Source: an uncultured Sporosarcina sp. (GTDB taxonomy: Bacteria; Bacillota; Bacilli; Bacillales_A; Planococcaceae). From it: 64,000 nucleotides of DNA. Positions 1 through 10,749 of this stretch are shown piece after piece. The position numbers and the translations under genes are program-made. Where the stretch lies: NCBI GenBank assembly GCA_948469885.1, contig CAOKMT010000007.1:35623-99622 (forward strand), written 5' to 3'. A model generated the notes under the pieces. It was given only the letters and a program-made list of their open reading frames with translations, searched no databases and was not told where the DNA came from. Each line of letters begins with the position of its first letter. Positions within the stretch are counted from its first letter, which is position 1.

Positions 1-15
1 CTTAGTGTAGCATAT

Positions 16-234
16 TTTAACTTGACTCAGCAGAAGTTCCCCTTCTTATAATAAATGGCGGGATGAATGCTGAAATACAATTCTTAAAAGGAGTTCAAAC
101 TCCTTGCTGATTCAAGTTCAAGGGAAGGCAACCTAAGTTCGTCACGTTTAGTGGTCACGGTTACATGACCAATGTCCTGTCGGCCTTGGGCTCGAAAAAA
201 ACTGGATGCAATCACGCCGAGGCGTGATTGATAA
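16..234 (+). repeat. Dispersed structured repeat, copy A
   Basis: This copy begins with AACTTGACTCAGCAG, runs through a GC-rich mini-hairpin and the GGAGTTCAAACTCC hairpin, and closes with CTGCTGATTCAAGTT, the reverse complement of its start. A second module follows (GGGAAGGCAACCTAAGTTCG, then a CTGGATGCAATC stretch) and ends in a palindrome whose arms are CAATCACGCC and GGCGTGATTG. Related copies lie at 2909, 26241, 54737, 58247 and 63772, all in this orientation. It sits just upstream of ecsA. Its function is unknown. Confidence 0.75.
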
Positions 235-306
235 AAGGGATGGACAAAGGACAAGGCATTTCATTCGGATTTTTGTTAAAATGAAATGAAGATTGGGGGA
301 AACAAT

Positions 307-1056
307 ATGGCAATCGTTGAATTGAAAGATGTGACAGGTGGATATACCCGAAAACCTGTTTTACATGATTTATCATTTGAAATCGGGGAAGGTGAACTTG
401 TCGGCTTGATCGGCTTGAACGGTGCTGGGAAAAGTACGACGATTAAACATATTATCGGGCTCATGAATGCGCATCGTGGAGAGATCCGCGTCAATGGCGT
501 AACATTTAACGAAGACCCGGAAGCGTATCGAAAGTCGTTTTCCTATATTCCCGAAACACCGATTCTCTATGAGGAATTGACGCTGAGGGAGCATCTCGAA
601 CTGACTGCGATGGCGTACGGTTTGGACAAGGAAGTGTTTGAAGCAAGATCTGCGGCATTGTTGCGGGAATTTATGATGGAAAAAAGACTACGGTGGTTTC
701 CGTCCCATTTCTCCAAAGGGATGCGGCAAAAAGTGATGATCATGTGTGCATTTCTTGTCAACCCATCGCTTTATATTATTGACGAACCGTTCGTCGGCCT
801 TGACCCGATCGGAATCAAATCACTGTTGGAACAGATGGCTGCACGCAAAGCGGAGGGGGCGTCCGTTTTGATGTCTACACATATCCTTTCGACGGCGGAA
901 AAGTATTGCGATCGGATCATTTTGTTACATGAAGGAAGATTGCGGGCGCAAGGGACGATGGATGACTTACGCCAAGCGTTCGGACGTCCGGGAGCATCGC
1001 TTGATGACCTTTATATTGCAATGACAGAGGAAAATGACAATGAACAATTTGCGTGA
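307..1056 (+). CDS. ecsA: ABC transporter ATP-binding protein EcsA
   Basis: This is the ATPase subunit of the Ecs ABC transporter, which in Bacillus affects secretion, intramembrane proteolysis and competence. The 249-residue protein has the Walker A motif GLNGAGKST near residues 38-46, a signature-like SKGMRQK, Walker B YIIDEPFVGLDP and a switch histidine in MSTHIL. Its N-terminus (VELKDVTGGYTR) matches the EcsA family closely. I chose ATG 307 over the in-frame ATG 286 because GGGGGA lies 6 bases before it and the shorter protein fits family length. It overlaps ecsB. Placement beside uvrBA rather than next to hit and ecsC differs from B. subtilis. Confidence 0.92.
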   Translation: MAIVELKDVTGGYTRKPVLHDLSFEIGEGELVGLIGLNGAGKSTTIKHIIGLMNAHRGEIRVNGVTFNEDPEAYRKSFSYIPETPILYEELTLREHLELTAMAYGLDKEVFEARSAALLREFMMEKRLRWFPSHFSKGMRQKVMIMCAFLVNPSLYIIDEPFVGLDPIGIKSLLEQMAARKAEGASVLMSTHILSTAEKYCDRIILLHEGRLRAQGTMDDLRQAFGRPGASLDDLYIAMTEENDNEQFA

Positions 1057-2245
1057 ATTGTGGGGAACTCGTTTTGTCCATTACATGAACGAATTTCAAA
1101 AATATATGCGTTACGTTTTCACAGGTCACTTAGCAATTGTTCTTCTCTTTACAATAGGTGCAGGCGGCTATGCTTACAGTGAGTGGTTGAAACAAGTATC
1201 ACCCGATTTTCCGTCGGCTTTGTTAACTGCGGTTCTCATTTCAGCAGCTGTCACTTATTCACCGCCCGTTACGTTGTTAAAGCCGGCGGATACTGTTTTT
1301 TTCTTACCGCTTGAAACGAAGTTGGCGGCGTATACAGATCGGGCATTACGATGGACGACATTTTCTCAACTACCTTTGCCGTTCATTTTGTTTATTGTCG
1401 CTGTTCCGCTTCTGTCAGCGACTGCCGCCAGTACAAAGTTGGCGCTTATACTTACGGTCGTTTTCATTGTTGCATTGAAGTGGGTTTTTGTTGAAACGGA
1501 GTATAACTTCCGTCATGCATATGGAGGACAATCAGTTTGGAAAGACCGGGCGATCCGCTTCGTGTTGGCAGGTGGATTATTGTACGGTGTGTTGACGGGA
1601 AGGCTTTTCTTCACGATCATTTTTGCTCTAGCTGTCGTAATCTATCAAGTGAATTGTCGAAAAGCGAAAAATGATCGGGCTTTTCCTTATGAACATTTCA
1701 TTTCGTTGGAACAAAATCGAATGATGCGATTTTACCGATTTGCAAACTATTTTACGGATGTCCCACACTTAAAAGGTTCGGTCAGTCGTAGAGCTTGGCT
1801 TGGCTTTTTGATGGCGCCTCCGAAATTCACTGAATCGGAAGCCCAAACGTTTCTCGTCAGACGCACTTTCCTAAGAACAGATGATACGTTTTGGTTATGG
1901 GTGAGATTGACAGTGATTTCAATGGTCGGCGCATTATTGATCCCATTTCCGATCGTCGTCTTTATTTTTGCAGGTGCACTTGCTTTTGCATCTGCCATCC
2001 AACTCATCTATGCACTTCAGTCGGGCGATGAATTTCGAATGGATATGCTGTTTCCAGAGCGTCAAAATACGCGTCCTGCTGCAATCCGCAAAACGGTCCG
2101 TGCCGTTCAGTGGATCCAAGCCTTCGCTGTGACTGTGGCAGCATTCTTCCTTTTTGGGTTTACTTCGACGCCATTTCTGATCGGTGCCATTATTTTGATT
2201 ATATCGGAAGCGACCATTCGGTTGGCGAAAGAGAAAGATGAATAA
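1040..2245 (+). CDS. ecsB: ABC transporter permease EcsB
   Basis: This is the membrane subunit that pairs with EcsA. The 401-residue protein has many hydrophobic stretches (for example residues 30-50, 75-95, 105-160, 175-200, 290-330 and 350-390) and an EcsB-like N-terminus, RFVHYMNEFQKYMRYVF. It overlaps ecsA by 17 bases, which implies translational coupling. An ATG at 1034 is possible, but AGAGG at 1026-1030 is only three bases from it and nine from 1040. The transported substrate of Ecs is unknown in the family. Confidence 0.88.
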   Translation: MNNLRELWGTRFVHYMNEFQKYMRYVFTGHLAIVLLFTIGAGGYAYSEWLKQVSPDFPSALLTAVLISAAVTYSPPVTLLKPADTVFFLPLETKLAAYTDRALRWTTFSQLPLPFILFIVAVPLLSATAASTKLALILTVVFIVALKWVFVETEYNFRHAYGGQSVWKDRAIRFVLAGGLLYGVLTGRLFFTIIFALAVVIYQVNCRKAKNDRAFPYEHFISLEQNRMMRFYRFANYFTDVPHLKGSVSRRAWLGFLMAPPKFTESEAQTFLVRRTFLRTDDTFWLWVRLTVISMVGALLIPFPIVVFIFAGALAFASAIQLIYALQSGDEFRMDMLFPERQNTRPAAIRKTVRAVQWIQAFAVTVAAFFLFGFTSTPFLIGAIILIISEATIRLAKEKDE

Positions 2246-2544
2246 GAAAATAAAGTAAATACTATGCACTGCTGTCTTCCAAAGGCGAGCGGTGCACCGC
2301 CCATCGAAGCGTCCGGTTTGTATAATTTCTGTGTACGTTGCAGAAATTATACAGGTCGCGCCGGGCGATGATTTAGTAGATCTTCTTCGGCACCGCGCCA
2401 AGCGCTGAAGTGGTCCGTTTTTCAAGTCGAAATGTCAAAAATAATACGGAAATTCACTTTTGAATTTATGGAAAATTCTAAAAAACCTTGCATCTTACTT
2501 GCGAAATTATATATAATAATAAAAAGGCATCAGGGGTGAGTGCA
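2246..2544. repeat. Intergenic region with a 13-bp perfect inverted repeat
   Basis: No gene is evident here. TGTATAATTTCTG at 2319-2331 and its exact reverse complement at 2341-2353 are separated by nine bases and flanked by G+C-rich sequence that can extend the pairing (GTCCGG and CGCCGGG). There is no T-run after it, so it is not a standard terminator. It could be a protein operator or a structured RNA at the 3' end of the ecsAB message. Confidence 0.5.
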
Positions 2545-2781
2545 GTGGAAAGAAATTATTCATATGCCGAATTCATGAAAGCAGTCGGAAGAAATAGCTC
2601 TTCTGTTCAAGCTGAAAAACTGTTGAATGAAATTTACATGGACTTGTTTCTAAATCGCCTTCACCGGAAGCAGACAAAAGCGCGATTACTCGTGCTCATT
2701 GATCAAGCACTTGATGACCGGGACGAGCGGGCATTTCATGACCATGTAAAGCAACTTGTAAAATTCGAAGAAACAAATTGA
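2545..2781 (+). CDS. IDEAL domain-containing protein
   Basis: This 78-residue protein has a C-terminal IDEAL domain: LLVLIDQALDDRDERAFHDHV at about residues 48-68 matches the family's I-D-x-A-L-D-x-R-D-x-x-x-F core. IDEAL domains occur in small Firmicutes proteins such as YpiB and YozD; their molecular role is not settled. The start is GTG 2545 because AGGGGTGAG lies eight bases upstream, whereas the in-frame ATG 2488 lacks a ribosome-binding site. The gene stands alone and is followed at once by a strong terminator. Confidence 0.8.
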   Translation: MERNYSYAEFMKAVGRNSSSVQAEKLLNEIYMDLFLNRLHRKQTKARLLVLIDQALDDRDERAFHDHVKQLVKFEETN

Positions 2782-2793
2782 AGAAGAAGGGAG

Positions 2794-2828
2794 AACGCTG
2801 CATATAATGATTATGCAGCGTTTTTTTC
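2794..2828 (+). terminator. Rho-independent terminator after the IDEAL gene
   Basis: An 11-bp perfect stem (AACGCTGCATA / TATGCAGCGTT) with a seven-base loop is followed by seven T residues. Confidence 0.9.
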
Positions 2829-2908
2829 GTTCGAAATTACAGATTAAGAACGCCTTGGCGTAATTGCGTCCAAATATTGAATGTGCTGGAGGACGGTACC
2901 ATACAGGC

Positions 2909-3188
2909 TTTAACTTGATTCAGCAGAAGTCCTCCACTTCCATAAGTGGCGGGGCGAATGCTAAAATGCATTTAAAATCAGAGGGAGTTCAAACTCCCTG
3001 CTGATTCACGAAGGGAAGGCAGTCTAAGTTCGCGACGTCCTGGAAAGTGCCTTAATTTCTGCAAAAGGCACAGAAATACGGCAAATCGAACCCTTCGCTG
3101 TTCGATTCGCAACGACTGCATAACCAACATCCTGTTGGCCCCGCGCTCGAAAAAATCTGGACGCAATCACGCCGAGCGCGATTGATCT
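2909..3188 (+). repeat. Dispersed structured repeat, copy B, with extra internal hairpin
   Basis: It has the same order as copy A: AACTTGATTCAGCAG, a CCACTTCC/AAGTGG mini-hairpin, GGAGTTCAAACTCC, CTGCTGATTC, GGGAAGGCAGTCTAAGTTCG and a terminal CAATCACGCC palindrome. Compared with copies A and F it carries about 75 extra bases near 3042-3118, including an AATCGAAC / GTTCGATT hairpin with an eight-base loop. That suggests one repeat nested in another. It lies between the IDEAL gene and uvrB. Confidence 0.75.
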
Positions 3189-3226
3189 AAATTTAGTAGG
3201 AATTTGGACCCCTGTCGCATTAAATT

Positions 3227-3240
3227 AAAACAAATGTTCG
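3227..3240. promoter_or_regulatory. Probable LexA (DinR) box upstream of uvrBA
   Basis: Read on the minus strand the site is CGAACATTTGTTTT. It has a perfect CGAAC half-site, a four-base spacer and GTT of the second half-site, close to the Bacillus SOS box CGAAC-N4-GTTYG. It lies 66 bases before the uvrB start, where an SOS operator is expected. The second half-site is imperfect. Confidence 0.5.
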
Positions 3241-3305
3241 CTTTTTGCTCGTGCAGCAAAAGGGAATGTGATAAAATATGAACAACGATAACTGGGAGGA
3301 AGACG

Positions 3306-5288
3306 ATGACTGATAAATTCGAATTACAAGCCCCATACACCCCACAAGGCGATCAGCCGTATGCAATCGGAAAGCTTGTGGAAGGATTGAAGAAAGGGGA
3401 AAGACACCAAACTTTACTCGGTGCAACAGGGACGGGTAAAACATTCACCGTCTCGAATGTCGTAGAAGAAATTAATAAACCAACGCTTGTGATGGCGCAT
3501 AACAAAACGTTAGCCGGACAATTGTATAGCGAATTCAAAGAGTTTTTTCCGAATAATGCGGTTGAATACTTCGTCAGTTATTATGACTATTTTCAGCCGG
3601 AAGCATACGTTGCCCACACAGACACATATATCGAAAAAGATGCAAGCGTGAATGATGAAATCGACAAACTTCGCCACTCGGCCACATCGGCATTGTTTGA
3701 ACGGAAAGATGTCTTGATCGTCGCATCGGTCTCTTGCATTTACGGTCTCGGTTCTCCAAAAGAATACCGGGACATGGTCGTTTCCATTCGTACAGGAATG
3801 GAGATCGGAAGAGATGAACTGCTTCGGAAATTCGTCGCGATCCAATACATCCGCAATGATATCAATTTCACACGAGGCACATTCAGAGTCAGGGGGGATG
3901 TCGTCGAACTGTTTCCGGCATCGCGGGATGAACGATGTATCCGAATCGAATTTTTTGGAGATGAAATCGACCGCCTTCGTGAAGTGGATGCATTGACGGG
4001 AGAAATTATTGGGGATCGCGGCCACGTTGCTGTTTTCCCAGCATCCCACTTCGTAACTGGTGAAGAGAAAATGTTGAAGGCGATTGCGAATATAGAATTG
4101 GAATTGGAAGAACGGTTGAAAGTGTTGAAAAGTGAAGACAAGCTGTTGGAAGCGCAACGACTTGAACAGCGTACGCGTTATGATCTTGAGATGATGCGGG
4201 AGATGGGCTTTTGTTCGGGTATTGAGAACTACTCCCGTCACTTGACACTCAGACCTCCCGGTGCAGCACCGTACACGCTCATCGACTATTTCCCAGATGA
4301 CTTTTTGTTAGTCGTCGATGAAAGTCACGTCACACTTCCTCAAGTCCGAGGGATGTTCAATGGCGACCAGGCGAGAAAAGGCATTTTGGTCGATCACGGT
4401 TTTCGGTTACCGTCCGCTTTGGATAACCGTCCGCTCACTTTCGATGAATTTGAAGCACGTATAAAAGAAGCAATTTACGTTTCGGCAACGCCAGGTCCAT
4501 ATGAGATTGAACATACGCCTGAAATGATCGAACAAATCATCAGGCCGACAGGTTTGCTCGATCCGACGATTGACGTGCGGCCAATTGAAGGACAAATTGA
4601 TGATCTCATTGGAGAGATTAACGAACGGATAGAGAGAAATGAGCGGGTGCTCATCACGACCTTGACGAAAAAAATGTCAGAGGAATTAACCGATTACTTA
4701 AAAGAGATCGGCATTAAAGTACAGTATTTACATTCTGAAATTAAAACACTTGAGCGAATTGAAATTATACGAGAGCTTCGGCTTGGTACGTACGACGTTC
4801 TCGTTGGGATCAACTTACTGCGGGAAGGAATTGACATTCCTGAAGTCTCGCTCGTTACTATCCTTGATGCGGATAAAGAAGGATTCCTTCGCTCCGATCG
4901 CTCACTCATCCAAACGATTGGTCGGGCTGCACGGAACGCCGGCGGTCATGTCATTATGTATGCAGATCGGATGACCGATTCGATGCGAAGAGCAATCGAC
5001 GAGACTGAACGTCGCCGTGAAATTCAAAAGGCTTACAACGAAAAACATGGTATCATTCCGAAAACGATTAAAAAAGAAATACATGATGTCATTCGGGCCA
5101 CGGAAGTTGCTGAAGAGCAAGAATCTTATATCGAAAAACTGACCCATGGCAAAAAGTTGACGAAGAAAGAAAAAGAATCCATTTTGACAACGTTGGAAAA
5201 GGAAATGAAAGAAGCGGCGAAAGATTTGCAATTTGAACTTGCCGCGGAGCTAAGGGATGCCATTTTGGAACTTAAGGCAGAAAGGTAG
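3306..5288 (+). CDS. uvrB: Excinuclease ABC subunit B
   Basis: UvrB is the damage-verifying helicase-like subunit of nucleotide excision repair; it is loaded by UvrA and recruits UvrC. The 660-residue protein has Walker A GATGTGKT (39-46), the beta-hairpin region [12 protein letters not shown] (about 90-101), helicase motifs including DESHVT and the [14 protein letters not shown] motif, and a C-terminal UVR domain (about 620-658) for UvrC contact. Start ATG 3306 has GGGAGGAAG at ideal distance. uvrA follows after only eight bases, so the two form an operon, probably SOS-controlled through the LexA-like box upstream. Confidence 0.98.
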   Translation: MTDKFELQAPYTPQGDQPYAIGKLVEGLKKGERHQTLLGATGTGKTFTVSNVVEEINKPTLVMAHNKTLAGQLYSEFKEFFPNNAVEYFVSYYDYFQPEAYVAHTDTYIEKDASVNDEIDKLRHSATSALFERKDVLIVASVSCIYGLGSPKEYRDMVVSIRTGMEIGRDELLRKFVAIQYIRNDINFTRGTFRVRGDVVELFPASRDERCIRIEFFGDEIDRLREVDALTGEIIGDRGHVAVFPASHFVTGEEKMLKAIANIELELEERLKVLKSEDKLLEAQRLEQRTRYDLEMMREMGFCSGIENYSRHLTLRPPGAAPYTLIDYFPDDFLLVVDESHVTLPQVRGMFNGDQARKGILVDHGFRLPSALDNRPLTFDEFEARIKEAIYVSATPGPYEIEHTPEMIEQIIRPTGLLDPTIDVRPIEGQIDDLIGEINERIERNERVLITTLTKKMSEELTDYLKEIGIKVQYLHSEIKTLERIEIIRELRLGTYDVLVGINLLREGIDIPEVSLVTILDADKEGFLRSDRSLIQTIGRAARNAGGHVIMYADRMTDSMRRAIDETERRREIQKAYNEKHGIIPKTIKKEIHDVIRATEVAEEQESYIEKLTHGKKLTKKEKESILTTLEKEMKEAAKDLQFELAAELRDAILELKAER

Positions 5289-5296
5289 ATCATATT

Positions 5297-8170
5297 ATGA
5301 AAAACAAGGAAATCATTATTCAAGGTGCTAGGGCGCATAATCTTCAAAACATTGATATTAATATTCCACGTGACAAACTGGTCGTCATGACAGGCTTATC
5401 AGGTTCAGGAAAATCGTCGCTCGCCTTCGATACGATTTACGCAGAAGGGCAGCGAAGATATGTCGAATCACTTTCCGCCTATGCCCGCCAGTTTTTAGGG
5501 CAAATGGACAAACCGGATGTCGATGTCATCGAAGGGTTGTCGCCCGCCATTTCAATCGATCAGAAAACGACAAGTAGAAATCCCCGCTCAACAGTCGGAA
5601 CTGTGACGGAAATATACGATTACCTTCGACTGCTCTACGCGCGGATTGGGAAGCCGATTTGCCCAGTGCACGGGACAGAAATCACTTCTCAAACAATTGA
5701 GCAAATGGTAGACCGTTTGATGGAATTTCCCGAGCGGACTCGTCTACAAATCCTTGCCCCCGTTATCAAAGGGCGGAGAGGGACACATGCGAAGCTTCTT
5801 GAGGAAATACGGAAGGAAGGATATGTCCGCGTTCGGGTCAACGGCGAAATTACCGACCTGGACGACAACATCGAGTTGAATAAAAACAAACACCATAACA
5901 TTGAAGTTGTCATCGACCGGATTGTGCTGAAAGAAAACATAGAAGCCCGCCTTAGTGATTCACTTGAAGCGGCGCTCCGTCTCGCGGATGGGACAGTCCT
6001 TGTCGATATTATCGACGGCGAAGAATTGTTATTCAGTGAACATCACGCATGTCCGCTTTGCGGCTTCTCGATCGGTGAACTTGAACCGCGTATGTTCTCA
6101 TTTAACAGCCCCTTTGGTGCATGTCAAGAATGTGATGGACTCGGCACAAAGTTGGAAGTCGATCCGAAACTGGTCATCCCGAATGACACGCTTACTTTGA
6201 AAGAACATGCTATCGCCCCGTGGGAGCCGACAAGTTCGCAATACTATCCCGAGTTGTTAAAAACGGTGGCGAACCATTTCGGTATTTCGCTAACGGTGCC
6301 GGTGAAAGAGATTCCGGACGATCAACTTAACAAAATCTTATATGGTGCGAAAGATGAGAAAATCCGCTTTCGCTATACGAATGAATTTGGCGGGACGCGT
6401 GATAGCGATATTTATTTTGAAGGGGTTTTAGCAAACGTCGCACGACGATTCACAGAAACGTCTTCTGATTACGTACGAGAACAGATGGAAAAATATATGG
6501 CGCAAAGACCGTGTCCGACCTGTAACGGTTATCGTTTGAAAGAAGAATCGCTCGCAGTGAAAGTGAACGATGTGCATATCGGAAAAGTGACGGAATTATC
6601 GATTGTCGAGGCGGATCAGTTTTTCAAAACACTTCGCCTGTCGGAAAAGGATACGCAAATTGCCGAACTTATTTTAAGAGAAATTGCCGAACGTCTCGGA
6701 TTCCTCATTAACGTCGGACTCGATTATTTAACGTTATCCCGGGCTGCAGGAACGCTCTCTGGGGGAGAAGCGCAACGGATCCGGCTTGCGACACAAATCG
6801 GTTCCAGGTTAACGGGCGTACTTTATATTTTGGATGAGCCTTCTATCGGGCTCCACCAACGTGACAATGACCGGCTTATCGGGACTTTGCAAAGTATGCG
6901 AGATATCGGCAATACGCTGATCGTTGTGGAACATGATGAAGATACGATGTTAGCGGCTGATTACTTGATCGATATGGGTCCTGGCGCCGGAGCGGCAGGC
7001 GGTCAAATTGTCTCGGCTGGCACGCCACAAGAAGTAATGGAGGATCCCAAATCACTGACAGGAGCCTATTTAAGTGGGAAAAAATTCATCCCGCTACCAC
7101 TTGAACACCGAGAGGCGGACGGCCGAAAAATCACGATTAAAGGGGCGGCCGAAAATAATTTAAAAAACGTGAACGTCGATATTCCGCTCGGTCAATTCAT
7201 TGCAGTCACGGGTGTCTCAGGTTCGGGAAAAAGTACGCTTGTCAATGAAGTGCTTTACAAAGTGCTTGCGCAACAACTGAATCGTTCGAAACAACAACCG
7301 GGCAAATTCAAGTCGTTGAAAGGGATCGAAGCACTGGAAAAAGTGATCGAAATCGATCAATCACCGATTGGCAGGACCCCACGATCGAATCCCGCAACGT
7401 ATACGAGCATGTTCGATGATGTGCGGGACGTGTTTGCGTCGACGAATGAAGCGAAAGTGCGTGGTTACAAAAAAGGGCGGTTCAGCTTCAACGTGAAAGG
7501 TGGCCGGTGTGAAGCGTGTAGGGGAGACGGTATTATTAAAATTGAAATGCACTTCCTACCCGATGTCTATGTGCCTTGTGAAGTTTGTCACGGCAAAAGG
7601 TATAACCGTGAAACACTTGAAGTCCGGTACAAAGGAAAGAATATCGCGGACGTACTTGAGATGACAGTGGAAGATGCACTGACGTTTTTTGAAAATATCC
7701 CGAAGATCAAACGGAAACTTCAAACGATAGTTGATGTCGGACTTGGGTATATTAAACTTGGACAGCCTGCAACGACATTGTCGGGCGGAGAAGCGCAGCG
7801 AGTCAAGCTCGCGTCCGAATTACACAAGCGTTCCAACGGGAAATCTTTTTATATTCTTGATGAGCCAACGACCGGCCTTCACACGCATGACATCGAAAAA
7901 CTGCTCGTCGTCTTGCAAAGACTTGTTGAAACGGGCAATACAGTGCTCGTTATCGAGCATAATCTCGATGTCATTAAAACAGTCGATCATATTATTGATC
8001 TTGGTCCTGAAGGAGGGGATAAAGGAGGAGAAATTATCGCGGTTGGCACGCCTGAAGAAGTTGCGGAGTCGGACACATCATACACAGGTCGCTACTTAAA
8101 ACCGATTTTGGAAAGAGATCGTAAACGGATGGAGAAACTGATCGAAAAAGCCGAGACCTTAGCTGAGTGA
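5297..8170 (+). CDS. uvrA: Excinuclease ABC subunit A
   Basis: UvrA is the DNA-damage sensor ATPase that hands lesions to UvrB. The 957-residue protein has two ABC ATPase modules, with Walker [10 protein letters not shown] at 33-41 and GVSGSGKST near 638. It has two signature motifs LSGGEAQR, one zinc-binding CxxC set near residue 252 and another (CEACRGDG...CEVCHG) near residue 738. Length is typical. The ribosome-binding site AGAAAGG lies over the end of uvrB, consistent with coupled translation. Confidence 0.98.
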   Translation: MKNKEIIIQGARAHNLQNIDINIPRDKLVVMTGLSGSGKSSLAFDTIYAEGQRRYVESLSAYARQFLGQMDKPDVDVIEGLSPAISIDQKTTSRNPRSTVGTVTEIYDYLRLLYARIGKPICPVHGTEITSQTIEQMVDRLMEFPERTRLQILAPVIKGRRGTHAKLLEEIRKEGYVRVRVNGEITDLDDNIELNKNKHHNIEVVIDRIVLKENIEARLSDSLEAALRLADGTVLVDIIDGEELLFSEHHACPLCGFSIGELEPRMFSFNSPFGACQECDGLGTKLEVDPKLVIPNDTLTLKEHAIAPWEPTSSQYYPELLKTVANHFGISLTVPVKEIPDDQLNKILYGAKDEKIRFRYTNEFGGTRDSDIYFEGVLANVARRFTETSSDYVREQMEKYMAQRPCPTCNGYRLKEESLAVKVNDVHIGKVTELSIVEADQFFKTLRLSEKDTQIAELILREIAERLGFLINVGLDYLTLSRAAGTLSGGEAQRIRLATQIGSRLTGVLYILDEPSIGLHQRDNDRLIGTLQSMRDIGNTLIVVEHDEDTMLAADYLIDMGPGAGAAGGQIVSAGTPQEVMEDPKSLTGAYLSGKKFIPLPLEHREADGRKITIKGAAENNLKNVNVDIPLGQFIAVTGVSGSGKSTLVNEVLYKVLAQQLNRSKQQPGKFKSLKGIEALEKVIEIDQSPIGRTPRSNPATYTSMFDDVRDVFASTNEAKVRGYKKGRFSFNVKGGRCEACRGDGIIKIEMHFLPDVYVPCEVCHGKRYNRETLEVRYKGKNIADVLEMTVEDALTFFENIPKIKRKLQTIVDVGLGYIKLGQPATTLSGGEAQRVKLASELHKRSNGKSFYILDEPTTGLHTHDIEKLLVVLQRLVETGNTVLVIEHNLDVIKTVDHIIDLGPEGGDKGGEIIAVGTPEEVAESDTSYTGRYLKPILERDRKRMEKLIEKAETLAE

Positions 8171-8237
8171 AACTTTTGTCAATCTCGGTCGTATATATGA
8201 GCAGTACGAAAAATCCGATTTGGGAGGCGGACAAGGA

Positions 8238-9458
8238 ATGCAAAGCAAGCGAAAAAGAATTTTAACGATGTTGGAAAATGGCACGATTACGACGGACGAG
8301 GCGCTGACGCTGCTGGAAAACTTAAGTGACGCCAAAGAGGAAGGCAGCACGGTAGAAAAACAACAAGGACAATCCCAACTTGAGAAGCAACAGGCTCAGC
8401 CAAAAGAAGAACAGCTAGCCGAGGAAATATCGCCAATTGAAAGACAACCCATGTTTGAAGAAGGGGAAACGAACAGCGGAAATGCACGCAAAGAAGAGCC
8501 ACCGGTAGATGAGTTCTTGGAAGATTTGCGAAAAGATTTCACGAATGTCGGGGAGCGTTTCATGCAATTCATGCAGACAGCTGTGCATAAAGTGAAGAAA
8601 TTCGATTTCGACTCGCCATTTGGTCAGTCTACGACGTTTTCGCATACGATGACGAAAAAAGTGGACGAGATCGAAGAAATTATCTTGGATGTCGACCATG
8701 GAAAAGTGACGGTTCATTCGGGTGAAGGAACAGAAGTGAAAGCAGAATTTTCCGTTAAAGCCTTTAATCATGATTCCGAAGAAAAGGCAAAAGAAGATTT
8801 TCTAGAAAAAGTATTATTCGTCGCGGACGGGGAAAAGTTAAGATTGGCGAGTGATATGAAAATGACACAAGTCAATATTGATTTATATATACCTGGAAAA
8901 AGTTATAAAAAATTATCCGCACGCCTGTTGAATGGTGCGTTCAAAATGAAGAATGCGGAAGTTGAAACGGTTCGCGTGAAAACGGCCAACGGTAAAATTG
9001 ATGTATCTCAATTGACGTGCAAACAAGCGGAATTTGAAACGGCGAACGGGGCAATCCGTTTGAATGACGTGACAGGTGAATCGGTGCAAGCAGAGACGCT
9101 GAATGGTCGGGTCTATATCGACGGATATTTAAAAGAAGTTGAAGCCCAATCGTTGAATGGCCATGTAGTCGTCACGACGAAAGAATCTAAAGCAGAAAAG
9201 ATCGAAGCGAAGACGGTAAGTGGTTCTGTGGAAATATATATCCCTTCCACTGTTTCCTTATCCGGAGAAATCGCGTCCAATATTGGGCGGCTTGACCTTC
9301 AACTGCCGGATGTCGACCAGACAGCCGAGCAAGAACAACTATTGCAACGTACGATTCGTTTCAAGAAGAATGAGGCGGAAAGTGATTCGACGCTGCATGT
9401 TTTTGGGGAAGCGAAAACAGGAACGGTACTTGTTTGCTATAACGCGAAACATGAATAA
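8238..9458 (+). CDS. yvlB: DUF4097 family protein, YvlB-like
   Basis: The 406-residue protein begins with a short helical module (KILTMLENGTITTDEALTLLENL) typical of YvlB-type proteins. A charged Gln/Glu-rich linker of about 90 residues follows, then a long repetitive beta region (about 140-390) with NGAFKMKNAEVE / NGKIDVSQLT / NGAIRLNDVTGE-type repeats, the DUF4097 adhesin-like solenoid. The position between uvrA and hprK matches yvlB in B. subtilis, where the yvl genes are linked to cell-envelope stress; no partner yvlA, yvlC or yvlD is present here. ATG 8238 is preferred over TTG 8220 because GGAGG lies between them. Confidence 0.75.
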   Translation: MQSKRKRILTMLENGTITTDEALTLLENLSDAKEEGSTVEKQQGQSQLEKQQAQPKEEQLAEEISPIERQPMFEEGETNSGNARKEEPPVDEFLEDLRKDFTNVGERFMQFMQTAVHKVKKFDFDSPFGQSTTFSHTMTKKVDEIEEIILDVDHGKVTVHSGEGTEVKAEFSVKAFNHDSEEKAKEDFLEKVLFVADGEKLRLASDMKMTQVNIDLYIPGKSYKKLSARLLNGAFKMKNAEVETVRVKTANGKIDVSQLTCKQAEFETANGAIRLNDVTGESVQAETLNGRVYIDGYLKEVEAQSLNGHVVVTTKESKAEKIEAKTVSGSVEIYIPSTVSLSGEIASNIGRLDLQLPDVDQTAEQEQLLQRTIRFKKNEAESDSTLHVFGEAKTGTVLVCYNAKHE

Positions 9459-9472
9459 GCGGCCCACAATAC

Positions 9473-9511
9473 AAACTCACAGCTGACTTGATGTCGGTTG
9501 TGAGTTTTTTA
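9473..9511 (+). terminator. Rho-independent terminator after yvlB
   Basis: The stem AAACTCACAGCTGAC / GTCGGTTGTGAGTTT contains two G-U pairs, has a short TTGAT loop, and is followed by a T-run. Confidence 0.88.
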
Positions 9512-9795
9512 TCGCTTCGGAAATTATAAAAGTTTGGACTATATATCTTTTTTAGTAGAGCTTAGGCGTCCAGCTCCATCGCTAACTCGCTGTGAAAAAG
9601 TTGAAAGTCCCGAAAGTTGAAGAGCGGCTTCTGTGCTTTCTCTATTTCCTTCGCGGGCTGTTCAGGGCACTTGCACTTTTGTTTTGAAAATGATCACAAT
9701 GAAAAAATTGTACATACTACGAGCCGACTTCTTTCGGAATTATGTTAAAATGTAGTATAACAAACATGGAACTAGTATAGAAAGAAGGGATAGCC
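9512..9795. other. Intergenic region with a degraded Bacillaceae-type repeat
   Basis: No open gene is seen. The segment at about 9560-9600 reads AGGCGTCCAGCTCCATCGCT, which resembles a GTCCAGCTCCAGCGCCTAG-type intergenic repeat I recall as common in Bacillaceae genomes. The last 70 bases presumably carry the hprK promoter; TAAAAT at 9746 and TATAAC at 9756 are possible -10 boxes without a clear -35. Confidence 0.35.
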
Positions 9796-10746
9796 ATGTC
9801 GTGTGTCACTGTCGAAGATGTCCAAAAAAAGTTACAACTTGAACTTTGTGCAGGGGGTACTGGTCTGCACCGAAGCATACATAGAAGCGATATTTCACGG
9901 CCCGGTCTTGAAATGGCAGGGTATTTTAATTTTTATCCAGCTGATCGCATTCAATTGCTCGGCAAGACGGAACTGTCTTTTTTTGCAATGTTGGAAAAAG
10001 AAAAACGGGTCATTCGGATGACCAAACTCTGTGCCTCCACTACACCAGCTGTGATCGTTGCCAATGGAGTTGATGTGCCCATAGAATTGCTTGAAGCGGC
10101 TGAAAAAGAAAATATTCCTGTGTTAAAAACAGATGTGCCGACCACAAGGTTTTCAGGTATGTTGACGAATTATTTGGAAGGTCAGCTCGCACCAATGACA
10201 ACGATGCACGGCGTCCTTGTCGATGTCTATGGAGTTGGTGTGCTCATTACCGGTAAAAGCGGTGTCGGGAAAAGTGAAATTGCGCTCGAGTTGATCAAGC
10301 GTGGACATCGTCTCGTCGCAGATGATCTCGTTGAAATTAGAGAAGTCTCCAAAAATGTATTGATTGGAACGCCCCCTAAACTGATTGAACATATGTTGGA
10401 AATTCGCGGTGTCGGCATTATCGACATTATGAATTTGCTCGGCGCAAGCGCGATTAGGAATAATAAGCGCGTCTTGTTAAATATCGATTTGGAAATATGG
10501 GATCCAGATAAAATGTACGAACGTCTCGGCTTGGATGAAGTGAAATTGAAAATTATGGACTCTGAAATAACAAAGTTGACGATTCCGGTCCGGCCTGGCA
10601 GAAACTTGGCGGTCATTATCGAAGTTGCGGCGATGGATTATCGGATGAAAAGGCTTGGCGTCAACGCGGCGAAAGAGTTTTCGGATAAGCTTAACTCGGA
10701 AATTAACCAAAGTGTGAATCAATTGAACGGAGAGGAGAATTTTTAA
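9796..10746 (+). CDS. hprK: HPr kinase/phosphorylase
   Basis: HprK phosphorylates and dephosphorylates Ser46 of HPr and Crh, the central switch of CcpA-dependent carbon catabolite repression. The 316-residue protein has the family N-terminal domain, the catalytic His138 in MHGV, the P-loop GKSGVGKS at 153-160, and the [11 protein letters not shown] signature followed by the C-terminal K3 region. It starts at ATG 9796 behind GAAAGAAGGG. It heads the run hprK-lgt-yvoD-ppaX-yvoF, the order seen in B. subtilis. Its second substrate Crh is also encoded in this window. Confidence 0.97.
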   Translation: MSCVTVEDVQKKLQLELCAGGTGLHRSIHRSDISRPGLEMAGYFNFYPADRIQLLGKTELSFFAMLEKEKRVIRMTKLCASTTPAVIVANGVDVPIELLEAAEKENIPVLKTDVPTTRFSGMLTNYLEGQLAPMTTMHGVLVDVYGVGVLITGKSGVGKSEIALELIKRGHRLVADDLVEIREVSKNVLIGTPPKLIEHMLEIRGVGIIDIMNLLGASAIRNNKRVLLNIDLEIWDPDKMYERLGLDEVKLKIMDSEITKLTIPVRPGRNLAVIIEVAAMDYRMKRLGVNAAKEFSDKLNSEINQSVNQLNGEENF

Positions 10747-10749
10747 TTT

